The notes under the pieces were generated by a model. That model did not search any database. It was not told where the DNA came from and was given only the letters and a program-made list of their open reading frames with translations. A stretch of DNA of 64,000 bases from Arthrobacter sp. FW305-BF8 (GTDB taxonomy: Bacteria > Actinomycetota > Actinomycetes > Actinomycetales > Micrococcaceae): positions 62,001 to 126,000 of the forward strand of contig NZ_CP084561.1 in assembly GCF_021789315.1 (NCBI RefSeq), given 5' to 3'. Below, piece after piece: positions 34,907 through 44,366 of the stretch (position 1 is its first letter; each line of letters opens with the position of its first letter). Position numbers and translations under genes: made by a program.

Positions 34907-34942
34907 ACTGCAGGTCCCGCAAATTCCGGTGGGACCTGCAGT
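34907..34942. terminator. 12-bp hairpin between convergent operons
   Basis: ACTGCAGGTCCC (34907-34918) pairs with GGGACCTGCAGT (34931-34942), then TGTTAATT. It lies ~160 bp past the GH91 stop and faces the minus-strand LacI gene ending at 35257, so it may serve both strands. 34943-35256 has no recognisable gene. Confidence 0.75.
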
Positions 34943-35256
34943 TGTTAATTAGGCCGGCTGCACACGCCTAAGCGTGAGCTGAAGTCAGCAAGAAGGCATT
35001 CCCCCAACCCACGTTGAGGGCCGGCCTGCAGCGGACGCTAGTGGTTTCATTGTGCGGCTGTGCCGCGGAACACCACCTTAGAAGATGTGCCCGCCTTGGC
35101 GCCGCCGCCAGCCCGGGCCACTTTCACGGCCATGGAGTCACCCAACTGCCGGGGCGCAAATTGTCACAGGCCGTGGGGCGGTCTTCGTGTTGAAGCGGAA
35201 GCCCCAGGGCTCGACTGGCAATTGGCGGTACTAGGCAAACCGCTTGGCTGGACAAC

Positions 35257-36441
35257 TCATGGGCATCCCCGCTGCTGACTGCTAACGGAGGTTCTGTCGC
35301 CCTCCGCATTTGCACCATTCCGCCTATGGCTGCCGGGCCGGTCGGAGGCGAGGGCTTTACGAACGTTTGGCCTGGAGGGCGGCGGAACTTCCCCTGACCC
35401 TCGGAGGATCAGTTCACAGGGGATGGTGTATGTTCGCGGCTCCTGCGAGTCTCCGCTGATACGTGCCAGAATCCGTTCTGCGGCTGACCGGCCGATGTGC
35501 TCGGGGTACTGGGCGACCACAGTTATACCTGGGTTCATCATGTCCGAGAGGGTGAAGTCGCCGAATCCGACCAAGGCCACAGTCCGGTTCAGCCCCAGCT
35601 CCTGTAACGCTCGCATTACTCCAAAGGTCACCAGGATTTGTGCAGAGAAGATGGCCGTCGGCGGTTCAGCGCCCGTGAATAGTTCTCTCGCCGCCGTCCG
35701 CGCCGATTCCTCGGTGCGCAGTCCTTCCAAGAATTGCACGGTGTCGGTCGAAATACCTGCGCGGTCCAACTCATTAATGAAACCGCGGCGCCGCTCCCGG
35801 GCGGTCTGAATGTCTGTGCGGCCTCCTAGGTAGGCGAGTTTGGTGTGGCCCTGGGAAATCAGGTGCACGGTGGCTTTGGCCGCGCCAGCGGCATTGTCAC
35901 TGACCACTGCATCAGCACCGATGCCTACCGGTTCTCTGTCGATGAAGACCATCGGAAGGTCCTTGGAATGTTCCGGCAGGTACCCCTGGCTGTTGGCGAC
36001 CGGAGTCAGAACCAGTCCATCGACGCGCCTCCGGAGAAATGCTTTGACCAGCTCCTCTTCACGTGTGGCGTTATCGTCCAAGCTTGCGGAGAGGACCGCT
36101 ATGTCGTGGCTCGCCAGGACATCACTGAGGGCCCGATGGATTTGACCGTGAAATGGGTTGGCGACGCTGGGAAGCAGTAGCCCGACAGACCGTGTTTGTC
36201 GGCCGGCCCGGCGTAGGCTTTGTGCCGTCAGGTCCAGCTGGTAGTTCAGCAGTTTTGCCGCCTCTAACACTCTCTGGCGGGTGCCTTCGGAAACACCGGG
36301 CTCGTCATTGACGACGCGGGAAACTGTTTTGATGCCTACTCCGGCTAAAGCAGCCACATCACGCATCCTCGGCCTCGCTACTCGCACCACATCCGAAGAC
36401 GCGCTGAAGCCGTTCTCTACGATGTCATTTGTCTCGGCCAT
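35257..36441 (-). CDS. LacI-family regulator
   Basis: A 394-aa LacI protein, longer than usual: ~25 extra residues precede the HTH MRDVAALAGVGIKTVSRVVN, and a ~35-residue polar tail (RRNGANAEGDRTS) follows the effector core. The core has SVGLLLPSVANPFHG, VFIDREPVG and LVGFGDF. It lies downstream of the ribose-type ABC operon in the same direction, separated by a hairpin, and is one of two LacI genes flanking that operon. Confidence 0.88.
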   Translation of the reverse strand: MAETNDIVENGFSASSDVVRVARPRMRDVAALAGVGIKTVSRVVNDEPGVSEGTRQRVLEAAKLLNYQLDLTAQSLRRAGRQTRSVGLLLPSVANPFHGQIHRALSDVLASHDIAVLSASLDDNATREEELVKAFLRRRVDGLVLTPVANSQGYLPEHSKDLPMVFIDREPVGIGADAVVSDNAAGAAKATVHLISQGHTKLAYLGGRTDIQTARERRRGFINELDRAGISTDTVQFLEGLRTEESARTAARELFTGAEPPTAIFSAQILVTFGVMRALQELGLNRTVALVGFGDFTLSDMMNPGITVVAQYPEHIGRSAAERILARISGDSQEPRTYTIPCELILRGSGEVPPPSRPNVRKALASDRPGSHRRNGANAEGDRTSVSSQQRGCP

Positions 36442-36530
36442 AGTTCTGCCCTCTGGTTCACCTCAATTCATATGCTTGTCGGGGCGCAGAATGCGTCCTT
36501 GTCTTGCTCCCGAGTCCATGGGCGAATGGG

Positions 36531-36560
36531 CCTCTGGCCAGACCAGGAGACGGCCAGAGG
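36531..36560. terminator. 9-bp hairpin after the 449-aa gene
   Basis: CCTCTGGCC (36531-36539) pairs with GGCCAGAGG (36552-36560). It lies between the stop at 36728 and the LacI start at 36441 and may end the ABC/enzyme operon. Confidence 0.5.
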
Positions 36561-36727
36561 TCCGATTGAATAGTCGTGGTTGCCTAGCCGAACAGGTTCG
36601 GGAGTTCCTGGAGCAGGTCCGTCAACCCGGGCGTCCGGGGCCGGGAATCACAGCACGAGGCTCCAGAGCGATGGGCGGCGGCATCTGTGGCCGGGGCGCT
36701 GAGTTCCAGCGGCCCATCGGCCAGCTT

Positions 36728-38077
36728 TTAGGCCTGGTGAACTGTGGGTGCGGTCTCCAGTTGGTCGGCTACGTGCTGCCAGCCGTCGCTGAACATGCCG
36801 TATGCGGTTTTGATCTGGACGCCGACGGGAAGTTCGGGGCATTCGTTTTCGCCGTTGGTTCCCCAGTTGACCCAGCCGGATTGGCGGCGCTGGACGATCT
36901 GGAAGGCGCCGGAGGGTTCGGAGGTCCACCAGACCATGGTTCTGTCGAGTTCTGAATGGAATTCGGCCGTTTTGGAGGCCGGCCCGGGGAAGATGGTTTC
37001 GTGCGGCACTGCCGAGAGGTCGACGGGGGCATCGGTTATCGTCCAGTGCCGCTCGGGCAGGTCAGCGAGCACGTGCGAGGTTGCCCTGACCCGGGCGAGG
37101 CGTGTGCGGATTTCCTCTTCGTCCAAAGCGCCTTCCCAGCTGCAGAACAGGCGCCAGTACAGATCCCAGTGCGCGGCTTCGATGTCTCCGGTGAGTTGGC
37201 GGCGGAATTCCTGGAACTTTGCAGTGCTGGACGTTGAGTTCGCGATGGTTTCTTCGACCATTTGTGCGAGTTCAGCGGCGTAGGGGTCCCCGTCGCGGTA
37301 CCGTGTGCCGCCATATGCTTCGAAGCGGTCGAAGACCACGTCGCCCTGGCCAGCCTCAAATTCGTCGCCGACGGTGATCTTGTTAGTTATTGAGCGGCCG
37401 TTGATGACTGTCTGGAAGTCATCTACCCGGTAGCTGCGGGTGAAATAGGGGGTGCCGTGGGTGAATTGCCAGTCGATGGAAAATGTCTTGCCTTTGAGCT
37501 CCTCGAGCAGGCCGTCGGGGATGGTCCCGTTCATCCGGTAGTGGTGCAGGACAGGGCCATGTTCAAGGGTTTCGATCTCGACGATGGTGTGTTCGGGCGG
37601 GTTGATAAGGCCGTTTTCGGGGGTGAAGAAGGGACCGTAGAAGCCGCCGATGGCGTTGTTGCCCGAGGGGAGCAGGTCGATGCCTTCTTTGAGTGTTGCG
37701 AAGTGACGCAGCCCCCATTTTGAGGAGCCGGTGCCCTGAGCGGTGCCCACGCACATTTCGAGGTCGAAGTACCCTGTGTCCAGGCGGACGAAGGCGTCAG
37801 TTTCGAGGGGTTCGCGTTCGCTAATCCCGTCAACGCGCCGGGCGATCGGTGCGCCGAGAGTGAGCTCCAGGTTTCCCTCGAAGGTCACGACGGTGATGAA
37901 GGTGGTTTTACCTGGTTCGGGTTGGGCGTTCAGGCGTTGGCAGATAAGCGTCTCTCCGGCGCTGGTGGTTGCGGTCCAGAGGTTTTCCGTGAATTCTCCC
38001 TCGACGGTGAAGGTTACGGGTTCGTTGATCCGGCGGCCGGGAAGGCTGTCCGTGATGGCGATGGTGGGCAATGCCAC
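36728..38077 (-). CDS. Unrecognised 449-aa protein, probably a carbohydrate-active enzyme
   Basis: I cannot place this protein in a known family with confidence. It has no signal peptide and opens with an Ig-like strand pattern (EPVTFTVEGEFTENLW). A long beta-rich middle follows with FVRLDTGYFDLEMCVG, FYGPFFTPENG, HYRMNGTIPDG and FTRSYRVDDF, then an alpha-helical part with AHWDLYWRLFCSWEGALDEE and a C-terminal MVWWTSEPSGAFQIV. Clusters of Trp, Asp and Glu fit a glycan-binding cleft. It follows a ribose-type importer by ~120 bp in the same direction, so a role in processing the imported sugar is likely. Confidence 0.6.
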   Translation of the reverse strand: MALPTIAITDSLPGRRINEPVTFTVEGEFTENLWTATTSAGETLICQRLNAQPEPGKTTFITVVTFEGNLELTLGAPIARRVDGISEREPLETDAFVRLDTGYFDLEMCVGTAQGTGSSKWGLRHFATLKEGIDLLPSGNNAIGGFYGPFFTPENGLINPPEHTIVEIETLEHGPVLHHYRMNGTIPDGLLEELKGKTFSIDWQFTHGTPYFTRSYRVDDFQTVINGRSITNKITVGDEFEAGQGDVVFDRFEAYGGTRYRDGDPYAAELAQMVEETIANSTSSTAKFQEFRRQLTGDIEAAHWDLYWRLFCSWEGALDEEEIRTRLARVRATSHVLADLPERHWTITDAPVDLSAVPHETIFPGPASKTAEFHSELDRTMVWWTSEPSGAFQIVQRRQSGWVNWGTNGENECPELPVGVQIKTAYGMFSDGWQHVADQLETAPTVHQA

Positions 38078-38193
38078 GGGTTTGTCCTCTCAAGTAAATG
38101 GGCGTGGGGCTGCAATTCGGCCACTTCTGGGTAGTGGCCGGGTTGCGTTGCGCGGCAGGCAGCACGTGGCTGCCGGTTATGTCGGACGGGCTC

Positions 38194-39243
38194 TTATGCC
38201 GGTGCCTGGGCCGCGATGGCCCTCGACCATGGCAGGCGAAGTGTGCGTTGTTTCAGGCTGTCGATGGCCACTGCGAGGATGATGACGAGTCCCTTGATCA
38301 GCAGTTGGGTGAAGAACTGGACATTCATCAGGATCAGTCCGGTGCTGAGGACACCGAGAATGATGGAGCCGATCAGGGTGCCGTAGATCCGTCCGCGTCC
38401 GCCGACAAGACTCGTGCCGCCCAGGACAACTGCGGCGATCGCGTCGAGTTCGTAGCCGGTGCCGGCTGTTGGCTGGGCGGAGACGACTCGGGCGGAGAAG
38501 ATGACACCGGCGAGCCCTGCGCAGACGCCGGCGATGATGTAAACGGAAGTGATGACGCGCTTGACGTTGATGCCTGCCAACCGTGCGGCTTCGGCGTTGC
38601 CTCCCACTGCGTAGACGTGCCGGCCATAGCGGGTGCGCTCAAGGATGAACCACGCCGCTACGTAGACGATGATCATGATCACCACGGGCACCGGGATGCC
38701 CGCCAAGTACCCGTTGCCGATGTCTCGGAAACTGAGCGTGTTGGAGACAATGGGTTGCCCGTCGGTCATGGTGTAGGCCAGGCCGCGAAGGAAGGTCATG
38801 GTGCCAAGGGTGACGATGAAGGCGGCCAGTGCCAGGTAGGCGCTGAGCATACCGTTGATCCAACCCGCGACAGCGCCGGTAGCAACTCCCACCAGGATCG
38901 CGACGGGCGCGGGGAGTCCGGCAATGCCTGTCATGACCGATGCGACACCGGAGACGGCCAGAATGGAACCGACCGAAAGGTCGATTCCGGCAGCGAGAAT
39001 GACGAATGTCATTCCGGCCGCCAGGATCGCGTTGATCGAGATCGACCGCGCAATGTTGAGGAGGTTGTTGACGCTCGCGAAATTCGGGGCGATGACGACC
39101 ATTAGCGCAACGAGCGCGATCAGGACCACGAGTATGCCGACGCGGTCCCACCAATAGGCAAAGTCAAAGCTGCGGGCGGTGGCAGGTGCGTCCTCTGGCC
39201 GGACGTCGGCGCCCTGCGGGTTGTTCAGAGCCTGGTTAGTCAT
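38194..39243 (-). CDS. Ribose-type ABC transporter permease (RbsC family)
   Basis: A 349-aa permease with ~8-10 TM segments. Family marks are ILAAGMTFVILAAGIDLSVGS, EAARLAGINVKRV and AVVLGGTSLVGGRGRIYGTLIG. Its start overlaps the ATPase stop by 8 bp. It forms the membrane channel of the importer encoded by 38194-41803. Confidence 0.93.
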   Translation of the reverse strand: MTNQALNNPQGADVRPEDAPATARSFDFAYWWDRVGILVVLIALVALMVVIAPNFASVNNLLNIARSISINAILAAGMTFVILAAGIDLSVGSILAVSGVASVMTGIAGLPAPVAILVGVATGAVAGWINGMLSAYLALAAFIVTLGTMTFLRGLAYTMTDGQPIVSNTLSFRDIGNGYLAGIPVPVVIMIIVYVAAWFILERTRYGRHVYAVGGNAEAARLAGINVKRVITSVYIIAGVCAGLAGVIFSARVVSAQPTAGTGYELDAIAAVVLGGTSLVGGRGRIYGTLIGSIILGVLSTGLILMNVQFFTQLLIKGLVIILAVAIDSLKQRTLRLPWSRAIAAQAPA

Positions 39244-40768
39244 GGAATTCTCCGTTTGTTTGTGCTGCTGTTCCGGTCGCGTGGGACATGACGTCCTCTT
39301 CGCTGGCGGTGCGTGAGTTGAGTTCCTGGACGATCCGTCCGGAGCGCATCACGAGGAGCCGGTCGCTGATACCGATCGCTTCGGGCAGGTCCGAGGAGAT
39401 GACCAGGATGGCCTTACCGGCCTTGGCGAGGTCATTGATGACCTCATAGATTTCGCTTTTCGCGCCGATGTCCACGCCCCTCGTGGGTTCATCCAGGATC
39501 AACACGTCGGATTCGCGCATCAGCCACCGGGCCAGCACGGCCTTTTGCTGGTTGCCGCCCGAAAGCGCGCTGACCGGCAGGCGCAGGGCGTTCTGCCGCA
39601 GGTGCAGGCGTTCCATCTGCTTTTTCACGGCGCTCCGGATCCTGGCCCGCTGGAGCACGCCGGCGGTCACGTGGCCGCCCAGGGAACTGACAGCGATGTT
39701 GTCCTCGACAGTGTGGGAGACGAACAAAGCCTGGTCTTTGCGGTCCTCGGGGACCATGGCGATTCCGTGTGCGATCGCCTGGGCCGGGCTGGAGGCCAGT
39801 GCCGCTTTGCCTCGAACGGTGACGGTGCCGGCACGGGGCCGGTCGGCGCCAAAGATCATCCGGGCCGTTTCCGTGCGGCCGGCCCCGATCAGCCCGGACA
39901 GGGCGACGACCTCGCCCGACCGTACTTGGAAGCTGACCGGCCCGATGCCGGCTCCGTCGGTGAGTTCCTTGACTTCGAGCAGGACCTCTCCTGGGCTGTG
40001 CCGGTCGTGATGGTAGAGGTCCTCGAGGTTGCGGCCCACCATCATCCGTACGACGTCCGGAGGGCTGATCTCGGTCTTTCCCCGGGTCCCTACGTATGTT
40101 CCGTCACGGAAGACGGTCACACGGTCCGCAAGCTCCCAGACCTCTTCCATGCGGTGGGAGATGTATACGAGCCCGACGCCTGCGTCGCGCAGTTCGTTGA
40201 TGATCTGGAAGAGGTGGAGGGTTTCGCTGCGTGAGAGGGCCGCTGTTGGTTCATCCAGGACCAGGATCCTGGCGTTCTCGCTGACGGCCCGGGCAATCTC
40301 AACCATCTGTTGCATGCCGACACTGAGCTGGCCCAGTTCCGTGCGGGGATCGATCCGTGCCCCGACCCGGGCGAGTTTCTCACGGGCCTGGGTGATCATG
40401 GCGCGGCGGTCCAAGGCCCCGAACTTGGTCGAAGGCTCTCGTCCGAGGGCCAGGTTCTCGGCCACTGTCATCGCCGGCACCGTGTTCAGCTCCTGATGGA
40501 TGATGGCGATGCCGTGGGCGACGGCCTCATGCGGGGAGCGGATGTCGATTTCGGTGCCGTTCATCAGGATCCGTCCGGAATCGCGGGTCACGTTTCCCGC
40601 CAGGATCTTCATCAGCGTGGATTTTCCGGCTCCGTTCTCGCCCATCAAAGCATGTACTTCACCGGCACGCAGTTCGAAGTGGACGTTATTGAGGGCGAGC
40701 GTGGCGCCGAAGCGCTTTGTGATGCCTTCCAGCTGCAGCAGCGGCTGGCGGGAAGTTGTTGTAGTCAT
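39236..40768 (-). CDS. Ribose-type ABC transporter ATPase (RbsA family)
   Basis: A 510-aa tandem ATPase. The first domain has Walker A GENGAGKST, signature LSVGMQQMVEIARA and Walker B ILVLDEPTAAL. The second domain has the degenerate Walker A GLIGAGRTE, signature LSGGNQQKAVLARWL and ILDEPTRGVD, as in all sugar importers of this class. It drives the permease at 38194 and lies ~70 bp after the binding-protein gene. Confidence 0.94.
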   Translation of the reverse strand: MTTTTSRQPLLQLEGITKRFGATLALNNVHFELRAGEVHALMGENGAGKSTLMKILAGNVTRDSGRILMNGTEIDIRSPHEAVAHGIAIIHQELNTVPAMTVAENLALGREPSTKFGALDRRAMITQAREKLARVGARIDPRTELGQLSVGMQQMVEIARAVSENARILVLDEPTAALSRSETLHLFQIINELRDAGVGLVYISHRMEEVWELADRVTVFRDGTYVGTRGKTEISPPDVVRMMVGRNLEDLYHHDRHSPGEVLLEVKELTDGAGIGPVSFQVRSGEVVALSGLIGAGRTETARMIFGADRPRAGTVTVRGKAALASSPAQAIAHGIAMVPEDRKDQALFVSHTVEDNIAVSSLGGHVTAGVLQRARIRSAVKKQMERLHLRQNALRLPVSALSGGNQQKAVLARWLMRESDVLILDEPTRGVDIGAKSEIYEVINDLAKAGKAILVISSDLPEAIGISDRLLVMRSGRIVQELNSRTASEEDVMSHATGTAAQTNGEFHD

Positions 40769-40840
40769 GGCGGCCTATTCTCAGTCCGGTTGTGTGGGGC
40801 CGCTGCGGGAGCCGAGCGGCCCCACACGGCAGCGGGAGCC

Positions 40841-41803
40841 TTACCAGCCCTTGTACTGGCTGACGTTCTCGCGGGTCACGAGCTCGCTGGGGATCAGGAC
40901 GGTGCTCTCCGCCGGGGGCTTGTTGTCGATGATGTTCTGCGCGATTTCGACGGCCTTGCGGACCATTTCGGCAGGATTCTGGGTTGCGGTGCCAATGAAC
41001 GGTGAGCCGGGCTGCTTCAGTTCCGCCACCGCTTCTGGGCTGCCGTCCACACCGGTGACTTTCACGGTCCCCGCCTTGTGTGCCTGCTGGACCGCCAGAA
41101 CCGCACCGAGGGCGGACGGGTCGTTCATGCCGAAGATCCCCTGAACGTCAGGGGTAGCCGTGAGCATATCCGTGGTCACGGCGAGGCCGGAAGCCCGGTC
41201 GTTCTTGGACGCCTGCTGCCCGACAACCTTGATGTTAGGGAACTTCTTCACGACGTTCTTGCAGCCGGTGATGCGGTCACGGATCGTCTGAAGCGGGGTT
41301 CCGTCCACCAGGAGGACACTGCCCTTTCCTCCCATCTGCTCAAACAGGTACTGGCAAGATTTTTCACCGGCCTGGACGGCGTTGGTCATCACCACGGCGT
41401 CCGCGCTCTTGGCCGGGGTGTCCACGGCGATGACAATGATGCCTGCCTGCTTGGCTCGCTCAATCGCGGGCTGGATGCCGTTTTCGTCCACGGCGCTGAT
41501 GACAATCAGGTTCACGCCCTGCTGGATGAACGTGTCGATCTGGGTGTTCTGATTCGCCAGGTCAAGCTGGGCGTCCTGGGTGTTGGTGGTGGCTCCGATC
41601 TTCGCGGCGGCCTCCTTCGCTCCCTTGTCCATAGCGGAAAAGAACGGGTTGGACATGTCCTGGACCATGAGGCCGATCTTTTCGATCTTTGTCGGCTTGT
41701 TGGTGCTTGCCTGGCTGTCACCGGAACTGCAGGAGGTCAGGCTGAGTGCGGCGAGTGTTGCGGCGGCAGTGAAGACTGCAGACTTCTTGACGAGCTGATT
41801 CAT
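40841..41803 (-). CDS. Ribose-type sugar-binding lipoprotein (RbsB family)
   Basis: A ~320-aa periplasmic-binding-protein of the family 4 (ribose/galactose) class. ATG 41803 follows AAAGGAG by eight bases; the frame to 42079 is non-coding. The signal peptide ends in LTSCSSG (lipobox). Core motifs are IGLMVQDMSNPFFSAMDKGA, VISAVDENGIQPAIERA and GIFGMNDPSALGAV. First gene of the operon. The sugar is unknown; pentoses, hexoses and polyols are all carried by relatives. Confidence 0.92.
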   Translation of the reverse strand: MNQLVKKSAVFTAAATLAALSLTSCSSGDSQASTNKPTKIEKIGLMVQDMSNPFFSAMDKGAKEAAAKIGATTNTQDAQLDLANQNTQIDTFIQQGVNLIVISAVDENGIQPAIERAKQAGIIVIAVDTPAKSADAVVMTNAVQAGEKSCQYLFEQMGGKGSVLLVDGTPLQTIRDRITGCKNVVKKFPNIKVVGQQASKNDRASGLAVTTDMLTATPDVQGIFGMNDPSALGAVLAVQQAHKAGTVKVTGVDGSPEAVAELKQPGSPFIGTATQNPAEMVRKAVEIAQNIIDNKPPAESTVLIPSELVTRENVSQYKGW

Positions 41804-42144
41804 TTTCGGATCTCCTTTGAACCGGAACCGGCGAGCCCTTGGGGGCCGGCCAGGTCCGTGAAAAACGCGGTCGATGGAATTGGTAGTGGTGCTGCACCGG
41901 CCCGCTTCGATGCGGCGGCCGGGCTGTCGGGTCAGTTCCTTAGGCGTGCCGGACCCCTGAGGGTCGTCTCGGCCGGAACCAAACCTTGCCGGTACCCTGT
42001 CCGAGTACCAAGGCAAGGGGCTTATGTGGGGGCGGGTACGACCCCGGTGGGTAATCAGACCCAGCACAGTGGAAAACATGGCGGGCCTTCCGCGGAGCCA
42101 CGTGTCGCCCAGGTCAGTTGCTCTTGGTCATGAGGAGCGGTAGC
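41804..42144. other. Promoter region of the ribose-type ABC operon
   Basis: This 341-bp gap between the LacI stop and the binding-protein start contains no gene. I could not identify a convincing promoter or a copy of the CTAA-N4-TTAG operators found upstream of the LacI gene. Confidence 0.5.
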
Positions 42145-43200
42145 TCAGCATCCGCATGACTGACGCACGATTAAGTCCGCGTTCACCTCCCGGCGGTCCT
42201 CGGGACGGTAGTCAGGCACGGGTGACTCGCCCCGCCGTTCGGCCTCCAGCTGTCCGTCCAGGATTCGGGTCAGCGTCTGTGCGGCCATAACGCCGATCGA
42301 TTCGCTGTCCTCATCCACCACTGTCAGCGGGGGATCCAGTAAGGGCGCCCAGGCAAACTCGTCAAACGCTATGAGAGCCACCTGGGTGGGGACAGCAACT
42401 CCGCGTTGTCGAAGCACGGTGAGGACGCCGTGGAGCAGCGGGTTGTTTCCAGCGATGACCGCCCTCGGCAGAGCCTGGCCGGGTGTATCCAGATAGGCGG
42501 ACAGCGTCCGGCACGCCGAGTCGGCGTCGTTCTCCGTCTCCAGCACCTGCAGCACAGCCCCATGCTTGTCCGCCGCCTCGCGGAGCCCCCGCTCCCGCTC
42601 GGCCCGCGTGGACCAGCGGCCCGGATAGGCCAGGAAGAGCCAATCCGTATACCCGTGCTGGGCCAAATGGGCCCCCGCCTTCATGCTCGCCGCAAAATTG
42701 TCTGTGAGGATACTGGGGACTTGTGCCGCGTCCTTCGGCGGCGCCGAGTCCACGAAAACCACGGGGATGTCCCAGCTTTCCAGGAGCCTTACGTTCTCCA
42801 GGCTCAGCGTCAGGGTAGTGATAATGCCGGCCGTCCGTGACTGGATCAGATCCTGAACAATGGCATCTTCCACCTCGGGCGTGTACACACCTTCTGCCGC
42901 GATGTCGGCCACAACCGCATTTCGGTTGGATCCGCGCAGAACACGCTGAATGCCCTTCATCAAGTCCAGATAGTAGTAGTTCGACGTGCTCGCGGTGATG
43001 ACCGCGATCGAACTGCGCGATTTCTTGCGGAGCTCCTGCGCAGCACGATTCGGGACGTAACCCAGCTCCCGGGCAGCCTTCAGCACCACCTTCCGGCTCG
43101 CATCGGAGACATCCGCGCCGTTACTCAGGGCGCGCGAAACCGTATAGGAAGAAAGGCCTGTGGCTTCGCTCAAGTCCCGCAGCGTTGGCTTCTTCGCCAT
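42145..43200 (-). CDS. LacI-family regulator of the ribose-type ABC operon
   Basis: A 351-aa LacI protein: HTH LRDLSEATGLSSYTVSRALS, the segment NRAAQELRKKSRSSIAVITAS, and a core with YYYLDLMKGIQRVL, VVFVDSAPP and ALIAFDEFAWAPLLDPPLT. It ends in a Cys-rich SCGC. It is transcribed in line with the transporter operon 340 bp downstream. Two CTAA-N4-TTAG sites lie just upstream of its own start, so it is probably autoregulated. Confidence 0.9.
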   Translation of the reverse strand: MAKKPTLRDLSEATGLSSYTVSRALSNGADVSDASRKVVLKAARELGYVPNRAAQELRKKSRSSIAVITASTSNYYYLDLMKGIQRVLRGSNRNAVVADIAAEGVYTPEVEDAIVQDLIQSRTAGIITTLTLSLENVRLLESWDIPVVFVDSAPPKDAAQVPSILTDNFAASMKAGAHLAQHGYTDWLFLAYPGRWSTRAERERGLREAADKHGAVLQVLETENDADSACRTLSAYLDTPGQALPRAVIAGNNPLLHGVLTVLRQRGVAVPTQVALIAFDEFAWAPLLDPPLTVVDEDSESIGVMAAQTLTRILDGQLEAERRGESPVPDYRPEDRREVNADLIVRQSCGC

Positions 43201-43214
43201 CTCGCAACTGCTTT

Positions 43215-43274
43215 CTAATCGTTTAGGGAAAGGCTTCGCGAAGTTCCCATCGCGTTACCTAAAGGATTAGGTAA
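43215..43274. promoter_or_regulatory. Two LacI-type operators upstream of the LacI gene
   Basis: CTAATCGTTTAG (43215-43226) and TTACCTAAAGGATTAGGTAA (43255-43274, perfect 8-bp arms) share the core CTAA-N4-TTAG. They lie 15-74 bp before the LacI ATG at 43200. Confidence 0.65.
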
Positions 43275-43526
43275 ACCATAGATGTGATAACCCGCACACG
43301 TCAAGAGCCAATCGCAGCAAACGTTTTGGCCCGTAAAGAGAGGCCGCTAGGGCTCTCCACGTCGAATCGCCCGTTACGCGCTGCCTCTGGGCAGGGGAGA
43401 GGCCCCCGACGTCCTTGGAGCCCGGCGGGCAGCGAGTGAAATAATGGTGCGCGCTGTCAGCTGGCTGCCGGGATCGGGGCCAGGTAGGAGTCAGCCCTCC
43501 GATGCAGCTTTTGACTCCACCTTCCT

Positions 43527-43554
43527 GGACATCCCACCGTGAACCGGGATGTCC
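43527..43554. terminator. 9-bp hairpin
   Basis: GGACATCCC (43527-43535) pairs with GGGATGTCC (43546-43554) in the gap between the LacI operators and the resolvase remnant. It may end transcription from the resolvase side. The rest of 43275-43680 has no gene. Confidence 0.45.
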
Positions 43555-43680
43555 GCTGAGCGGTTCGACTTCTGGAGTCTGGGAGAAAACGCCGGGGAAT
43601 GAAGGCAGGAACAGCTCCTTTTGCAGGCGCAGAACCGGCCATTTAGACGGCCAATAGTTGTGTTCCGTCAGGCTGGCGGT

Positions 43681-44284
43681 TCAGCTTTCGGCCGGCAGGC
43701 TAGTGGTTCCGGCCAGACGGGCCTGACGCAGGTACTGGTACACGGGTTCCCTGCTGATGCCGTAATCGATGGCGAGAACTGATTTAGGAATCCCACTGGC
43801 CGCCCGCTGAACCAGCTCTGCCGCACGCTCCGCAGTAAGCGTTTTTTCCGCCCTTGATAAGCGCCGCGCTGCTTGGCCAACGCGATACCTTCCCGTTGCC
43901 GCTCCTTGATCAGAGCCCGTTCGAATTCGGCGAAGGCGCCCATGACGGGCAGCATGAGGTTGGCCATGGGGGAGTCCTCCCCGGTGAAAACCAGGCTCTC
44001 CTTGACGAACTCCACCCGCACCCCTTTGCGCGTTAGGCGTTGGACCAGGGCGCGAAGGTCATCCAGGTTCCTGGCCAGCCGGTCCATACTGTGCACCACG
44101 ACTGTATCCCCGTCGCGGCGAAGCCCAGCAGTTCGGCCAGTTGTGGCCTGGCCGTGTCCCTGCCGGACGCCTTGTCCGTGAATACCCGGTCCAGGCTCAA
44201 GCCGTCGAGCTGACGTTTCTCGTTCTGGTCCAGTGTGCTGACCCGTACGTACCCGATTCGTTGAGCAGCCACCGTTGCCTCCAA
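43681..44284 (-). pseudogene. Serine recombinase (Tn3-type resolvase), two frameshifts
   Basis: Joined across two single-base losses, the gene encodes a full ~200-aa resolvase. The catalytic domain opens with RIGYVRVSTLDQNEKRQLDG (catalytic Ser in VST), followed by SGRDTARPQLAELL. The frame then breaks near 44110 and resumes as RDGDTVVVHSMDRLARNLDDL through MGAFAEFERALIKERQREGI. It breaks again in a run of six A near 43855 (seven would restore it), leading to the C-terminal HTH SVLAIDYGISREPVYQYLRQ. Start is TTG. No transposase gene is adjacent. Confidence 0.9.
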
Positions 44285-44366
44285 AAACCTCGTACATGTG
44301 GGATTGAGTTCTAGGACCTTCCCAGACGAAGGCCAAGAGGTGCGGGTTTTGCATCAGGTTGGGGTG
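44285..44366. other. Conserved region upstream of resolvase 1, candidate res site
   Basis: GGATTGAGTTCTAGG (44301-44315) and TCAGGTTGGGGTG (44354-44366) are shared with the region upstream of resolvase 2 at nearly the same spacing, while the sequence between differs. The 82-bp distance from the resolvase start to the end of the motif is identical in both. 44367-44750 holds no gene I recognise. Confidence 0.5.

Noticed and set aside
34750..35256. 72-codon frame at 35060-35278
   Set aside because: No ribosome site or family match, and it runs into the end of the convergent LacI gene.
41804..42079. N-terminal extension of the ribose-type binding protein
   Set aside because: The signal peptide and AAAGGAG site place the start at 41803; the extension has no signal-like or family sequence.
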